From: Euryodendron excelsum
Taxonomy: Eukaryota > Streptophyta > Magnoliopsida > Ericales > Pentaphylacaceae
Direction of reading: 5' to 3'
Length of the DNA: 64,000 nucleotides
Assembly (NCBI GenBank): GCA_033060915.1
Contig: CM065394.1
Location: forward strand, 23,341,501-23,405,500
Shown here: one piece after another, positions 58,274-64,000 of the stretch
How the letters are laid out: each line of letters opens with the position of its first letter
Numbering within the stretch: position 1 is the first letter of the stretch
Position numbers and translations under genes: made by a program
The notes under the pieces: generated by a model
The model's input: the letters and a program-made list of their open reading frames with translations, nothing else
What the model was told of the DNA's origin: nothing
Databases searched by the model: none

Positions 58274-61200
58274 TGTCGCGCCCAGATTTTTCGCACTCAA
58301 GGAATACTCACACAAGCGGGAAAAATGTTGTACTCTCTCGTTAGAACTCACCTTCCTAGAAGAATGAGTGCAACTAGGTTTGAATTGAAAATCGATTTGA
58401 ATAAAGGGCTTTTGAAAAAGATTCGGAATCGCCACCTAACTTGATTAAGGTGAGTTAGGTCACCTAAAAACTAAGAATAATCCAAAGACTACACTTAGAG
58501 TTTTGGAAAACGATTTGAAAATATCTTCTCAAGAGAGGGTTTTTTAGGAAAACGGGTTGTTTGGCAACCTTTGAAAAATAATTAAGCCCTTGTTGGAAAA
58601 TAACTCCTTTCTGGTCTTTGAAATCAGTGATTCTAGGTTCGGAGGTTGGTTACGTGTAGGGAAGACGCACTAAGCCATCACCCTACCCCGCCCTTTTGGT
58701 ACCTACATGTCAACCTACCCTAGACTCACCTATGAGAGTCTTTAATTAACATATGTTCAATCCTATCCACTTTGACAAAGATATTTTAAAAGATATGATG
58801 CATGACATGCAAGTGCAAGATAAGAGAAGTTGGAAAATAGATTTGGAAAGAAATTTGAAAAGAAGAATTTGATTTGATTTGAAAAGAGATTTGAAGAGAT
58901 TGGAATGGATTTGAAAAGATAGATTTTGAAATTGGAAAGTTTGAAAAAATTAGAGATTTGGAAATAGAAACTTGAAATTGGAAGTTTGAAAATAGATTGG
59001 AGATTTGAAAGGATTGTAGAATTTGAGTTTTAGAAAACGTGGAGGAATTTGAAATTTGAAAGAAGTTGTGACCGCACCTATGGAGGTGGAATTGAAAGTT
59101 CGAAAAGTGTTGTGACCGCACCTATGAAGGTTGCCTACGTATCTTTTTGGAGGAATCAGGTCAGTCGTAGTTCGGACAAGAGTCCGATTGAAAATGGAAG
59201 AGTTGATTTGAAAGAAGGAATTGAAATGGAAATTGAAAGTAGAAGATTGAGAGATTGAACTTTGAATGGAGGATTGAAAATTGGAATTTGGAATTTTGGA
59301 ATTGAAAAGATTGAATTTTGATTTGAAAAGATCGAACTTGGAAGAGAGAGATTTAGACTTATTTTGAAAAGACGAAGGTTTAGGAAACCTAGACTTAGGA
59401 AAGAGAAGAGACTTAGGAAATATTTGACTCGGCTCGGAAGATTTAGGAAATTAGGAAGAATTGGATTTAGGAAATGTTCAAATTAGGAAAGTTCCAAATT
59501 AGGAACGCATTGAATTAGAAAAATTTCTTTTTTGGAAAGTTTCAAATTAAGAAAGTTTTGAATTTAGAAAAGTTTTAGGTTTAGGAAAGTTTTGAAATGG
59601 GAAAGTATTGAATTTAAAAATGTTTTGAATTAGGAAAATTTTAGTTTAAGAAAGACTTAGAATTTAGAAAGTTTCAAGTTAAGAAAGTTTTGAATTTGGA
59701 AAGCTTAGAATTTGGAAAGATTTGAAATTTGGAAAGTTTAAGATTTGGAGAGTTTTAGAGTTTGAGTTTTAGAAAATCTTGAAATTAGGAAAGGTTTGAA
59801 TTTACGAAAGGTTTGAAAAATTAGATTTGGAAAGTTGAGATTTGGAAAGGGGTAGAATTAGGAAAGAGTGGAGTTAGGAAGGATGTGGAAATTGAGTTTT
59901 AAAATTTAAAAAAGATTTTTATGTTCAAGTTTTGAAAACTTAGGATTTAGGAAAGGAGAAGCTTAGGAATGATCCGAATTAGGAAAGAGTCGGATTGGGA
60001 AGGGACTGGATTTTGTTTCTAAAAGGGAAGGTTTGATTTTGTTTTAAAAAATGGAGGATAGGATCTAGTTTCCTAAATGGGTAAATTAGATTTAGTTTCC
60101 TAAAGGGAAGATAGGACTTGGCAAGGATTTGGAAAGGGATGTTTCTAAAAACCCTAGATTCGGAAAATTATAGTTTCGAAGTAAAAAATAGGTTTTGAAA
60201 ACATGTATAGTTTTGCGTGTGAAAACAAGAGATTTTGGAAACCTAGGTTTGGGGCAAAGTTTGAAAATCATGTTTTTGGAAAGAAAATTAGGGTTTCCTA
60301 ATCGTGGGTTCTAGGGCTTGACTTGGGCTCCAAGGAAAGAGTTTTTAGAAAGTGCGTTTTTAGAAACGAAGGTTTTCTAGAAGGGAATCCTAGGGAGGAG
60401 TTTTTGGAAAGTGAATTTGGAAAGAGAGTTTTTGAAAAGATTTTTGGAGAGGAGTTTTCGAAAAGTGTGTTTTTGGAAACATAGATTTTGGAAGGAAATC
60501 CTAGAGAGGAGAGTTTCTAGAAGGAAGATTTTGGAAAGAGACTTTTTTAGAAAGATTTTTGGAAGGAGATTGTTGGAGAGAGTTTTTTCGGAAAGTGAAT
60601 TTAGGGAGTGTTTTTAGAAAGTGAATTTTGAGGGAAAGAGTTTCGGAAAGGAGTTGAAGAAGGGAGTTTTGAAAAATAGATTTTGGAGGGAGTTTTTGAA
60701 AACAAATTTGGAGAGGAGAGTTTTAGGAAAGTATGTTGAAAAAGAGATTTTCAAGAAGAAAGACTTTTTGAAAAGAGAGTTTTTAGAAGGTGTAAAAACA
60801 TCACACTTTCCTAAAGTAACTCTAACCATAAGAGGGCTAGAACCACTTTAGGAAAGCGGTTTTGAAAACAACAAGATTTGAAAATATGGACCGTATTGGT
60901 CACTTTAAATGTAACACTTTCATAAAGCAATCCTAACCATGGAAAAGCTAGAATCACCCTAGGATTGTGATTTTGAAAACATATTTTGAAAAAGAGATTT
61001 TGATGCAATTTTGAAAACAAGTTTAAAAACGATTTGAAAAACAACTTTGAAAACAGTTTTTGGAATATGCAAAATCATGATATGCACAATGCAATTTTGG
61101 GGTTGTGAACATACAAGGCTAAGGCTTCACCACATAATCAAGGGGGCCGGACCCACGTGGTCTTTGGTTAGACTAGAAGAAAGCCCCCGACACGGTGACT

Positions 61201-62639
61201 CTCCAACAGTCTAATTCTACACATGGATCGGGAATCCCCTTGTTTCAAGCATGCAAAGAAAGGAGGGAAAGAGATGGGGGCTTAAAATAGAGAAAACCCA
61301 AGTGGGTTAGGAGAGAGAAGAGAGAAGGGGGAAGTGCGGAAATTTAAATAGGGAGCCTACCGTATGTCTTGTTATTTTGCGCGCCTTGCTTGTCTTCGGT
61401 CTTCGTCTTCAATCTTCAAGAGTTGTCTTCAAGCTTTAGATTGCAGCTCTTCAAGTCTTCAAAGGAGGGTTCAAGGCTAGGGTATGAGTGTATGGGGGTG
61501 TATAGGAGACTAGGGTTTAGTGTATAATGGCTAGGGTTTGGAAAACCTAGGGAAGCTAGGGTTTTGGAGGTGCTCGAGCTCTGTATATTGAATTATATGA
61601 ATTTTAGGTTGAATTTGCGGATCCTTTTCATGTTGAATGAGGCTCTGTATTTATAGAGGTTGGACAACACTGGCGCCTGTTCAAGTGGCGCCACTAGGAG
61701 TAGCGCCAGGCCACTTTTTGGCTTGGCGCCACTACTAATGGAGCTAGCCATTTAGGAAATGTTTAAGGTCGGCAAGCAACGTATCTTTGACTAGATTTGG
61801 GCACCTGTACTAGTGACTGCCATGCAATTTTTAGCCTAGTTTCACTAGGAGTGACTCCGGAAAGTCCGGGAATGATTTGAAGAAGTCAGGAATGACCCGG
61901 AAGGCCAGAAAAGAGTGGGAACACTTAAAATAGTGTCCCGGAGGTATTTGACTTGAAAAATGAGGATAAGATAGGTTGGAAAGGTTGACCGGGCCTTTAG
62001 GGGCGAAACGGTCAATCGGATCAGGAAACTGCCGGGACAGACTCGGACTGTCCCGAAAGAAGACTTGGGATTTGAAAACATTATTCAAAATGTTCCCAGA
62101 GGTTTCCGGTTTGATTCCTAGAGCCAGCGTGGTCGGAAAAGGAGACCGGCCCACTAGGGGCAAAACGGTCATTTTGTACTGGGTTGGCCGGAACTGACTC
62201 GGAACGATCTGAAAGGATAAAGAAAGGTTTAGAACACTATAAAAAGTATTCTTGGGAAGTTACCGGTTTGATACCCAGAGCCGATGTGGTCGGAAAAGGG
62301 GACCGGCCTACCAAGGGCAAAACGGTCATTTTGCACTGGGTTTGCCGGAACTGACTCTGAATGATCCAGAAAGGTAGAGGAAGGTTGAGAATACTATAAG
62401 AAGTAATCTCAGAAGGTTACCGGTTTGATACCCAGAGCCGGTGTGGTTCCCGGGGCGTTTGAATGCCTAAGGACAAAACGGTCATTTAGCTTCAAGTGGG
62501 CCCTACGGGCCCGAGAAGCGACTGGTGGACTAAATTCAAGTTAAAAAGGCGGGCTTAGAGTCTAAATATGCATGTGATGTGTGAAAGTGAGCCTGGTCAG
62601 CTCGGAGATTGCCGAGCAGGCAAAAATGGGGTACTTACA
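58274..62639 (-). mobile_element. Solo LTR-A copy A5, 4.37 kb, perfect TSD
   Basis: The plus-strand edges are TGTCGCGCCCAG at left and GGGGTACTTACA at right, with CACAT flanking exactly (58269-58273 and 62640-62644). It contains the low-complexity region (58.8-60.8 kb), palindromes at about 61670-61745, a TATA box on the minus strand at 61655-61649, and CATTTTG repeats near 61.99, 62.16, 62.32 and 62.47 kb. It lacks the 80/46-bp tandem array. Confidence 0.92.
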
Positions 62640-62644
62640 CACAT

Positions 62645-63020
62645 CATACACAATTCTTTAGGCCGGACAACGGCTTTTTTCTCGATTTAATCCCGTACCT
62701 CCAATCTCCACATGCATAAAACGTACCACCAATTTGCACTTCAAACACACTAACCTATCTCTACTAAATACTCCTGATGAGGGAAAAATTCCTAACAAAA
62801 CCTAATGCAATTATACTATAACAAACAAAAGAAACTAAAAAAAAATAATCCTAGAAAAACAAAACACCTTAAGGGAAATTAGAATGTACCTAGGCCCGAA
62901 GCCTGTAGATGCTTCCCTCGAGGGTGGTGATGAAATCCACCCTTTTTGCTTATTATTATTATTTTTTTCAATTTTTTGCAATCCTTAGTATCCGTCCAAT
63001 GTAGCTTTCGCCTATAAAAT
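62645..63020 (-). other. 5' leader of the Athila element
   Basis: Sequence between the primer-binding site and gag; no coding function recognised. A 79-codon minus frame here has no domain. The leader is separated from gag by the solo LTR A5. Confidence 0.6.
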
Positions 63021-63040
63021 CCCCGGCAACGGTGCCAAAA
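63021..63040 (-). other. Primer-binding site of the Athila element
   Basis: The minus strand reads TTTTGGCACCGTTGCCGGGG, one base from the Athila consensus TTGGCGCCGTTGCCGGGGA over the shared part. It marks the 5' end of the internal region on the minus strand. Confidence 0.85.
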
Positions 63041-63042
63041 CT

Positions 63043-64000
63043 TGATTCGCTCCCAGATGTGCTTCACAAATGGAATTACCCAGCAAGAACACGGGGGTCG
63101 CAATGTAGTAAAAACCAAAAAATCCGGTGTCGTTATCTCCTAAGGGAATTCTGTAAATATGCCAAACCACGCTCAACTAGCACGCGAACTTATCATTATG
63201 AATTGCAAATGAGAATCTTTTCTTTTTTGATATAAAAGAGACCGAAAACTTATTGGTTTTGAGATGATGGTTGTTCTATGACTAATGTAAGTACTTAACA
63301 ATTAATGAAGGCGATAAAATCTAATTTATATGCAATTATAGAAAAGCTTAGATATAGTTGATTCAATCCACCAATTCACAACAAGGGTTTCAATTGAGAG
63401 TTTTATAACTCAAATCAAGAATCGCATCTTGGATTCTTGATTCGGAAGATTTTGACCATAAATCCTTGGGTTCATGTTTGATTAAGTGTAAAGATGAAAT
63501 CTATGAGTAGGACCCTAGAATCAAACCTTAGAAATATGCAATACCTATACCAAATATTGAGTTGTGCATAATATTACCAAGAGAGGTTATGAATCTAAGT
63601 TTTTCAATGAATCTCACACTCAATCAAATAAAACCATAGAAATCTAGAGTTATAGCTTTAAAGTTCATACATCTCCTTTTAAACCATTGAAGATCCTTAG
63701 TAGATCTTCACAACCACATCCAAGAGATGTTTAGCTACTAGAATCCATAATAAAAAGCATAAATGAAGGTAAATCTAATATTAAACAAAGAGAAACTAGT
63801 GTTTGGTTGCTAAGAAAGTGAGGGAAAAGGACAAAAAAGAGAGAAACATCAACTTCATACATAAACATTCATTTACAACAATACAAAGAGAAATAAATAA
63901 CAAAATGACAAAGCTTTGACGAAAACCTAACTAAAACCTTACAAAATCTCCGAAAAGTTCCTTTAAAACTGATTCCCTGCTGTCCAGATTTGGAAATTCT
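63043..64000 (-). mobile_element. 5' LTR of the Athila element, running off the window
   Basis: On the minus strand the LTR ends GGGAGCGAATCA two bases before the primer-binding site. At least 958 bp lie in the window. It shares order and short blocks with LTR-C (GATTCGGAAGATTTTGACCA, CCAATTCAC), so it is a related but distinct LTR. Confidence 0.75.

Noticed and set aside
1..64000. CRISPR arrays, tRNA or rRNA genes, bacterial-style operons
   Set aside because: No regularly spaced identical repeats, no tRNA-like cloverleaf or rRNA signature noticed. The tandem arrays present are degenerate and lie inside LTRs or introns.

Overview
The window looks like repeat-dense heterochromatin of a flowering plant, probably a eudicot. 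I found no intact host protein gene, tRNA, rRNA or CRISPR array. Nearly everything recognisable is transposon-derived, mostly LTR retrotransposons nested in one another, with reading frames broken by stops and frameshifts. Family names come from diagnostic motifs (primer-binding sites, polypurine tracts, gag signatures, TG...CA ends, target-site duplications), not from database searches.

Layout. 1-8.6 kb: AT-rich sequence with a minus-strand Athila-like LTR (LTR-C), a hAT-like non-autonomous DNA element with an 8-bp TSD, and a long-hairpin foldback MITE holding a 34-nt poly-C run. 8.6-12.6 kb: a degenerate non-autonomous Athila-like element on the plus strand. 12.6-16.4 kb: a scrap of Tat-type LTR-A, then the 3' end of a minus-strand SIRE/Maximus-like Copia element. 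16.4-39.0 kb: a large Tat/Ogre-lineage Ty3/Gypsy element on the plus strand. It has a 5'-truncated LTR-B, a PBS, gag, an antisense plant-mobile-domain gene, a PPT and a 3'-truncated LTR-B, and it is interrupted by a solo LTR-A (20549-25430). 39.0-44.6 kb: the 3' part of a second non-autonomous Athila-like element (minus), split by another solo LTR-A. 44.6-52.0 kb: the 3' half of a minus-strand LTR-A Tat element with an antisense gene of a different family (DUF7745-like). 52.0-64.0 kb: an Athila element (minus; LTR, PBS, leader, gag with CCHC knuckle) whose gag and leader are split by two solo LTR-A copies with perfect TSDs.

The most interesting signal is in the two Tat elements. Each carries, antisense to itself and next to its 3' LTR, what looks like a complete spliced gene. 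A cluster of family-specific palindromes is followed by a TATA-like box, then about 190 nt later a 5' splice site, a 1.3-1.8 kb leader intron, and a 3' splice site one base before the ATG. The palindrome upstream of each antisense gene is nearly identical to the one upstream of the TATA box in that element's own LTR family, yet differs between families. This suggests that the sense (gag) and antisense promoters co-evolve under one regulator, or that the antisense promoter descends from an inverted LTR. The 16-39 kb element has gag and the antisense gene but no visible protease, reverse transcriptase or integrase, so it would depend on another element for mobility.
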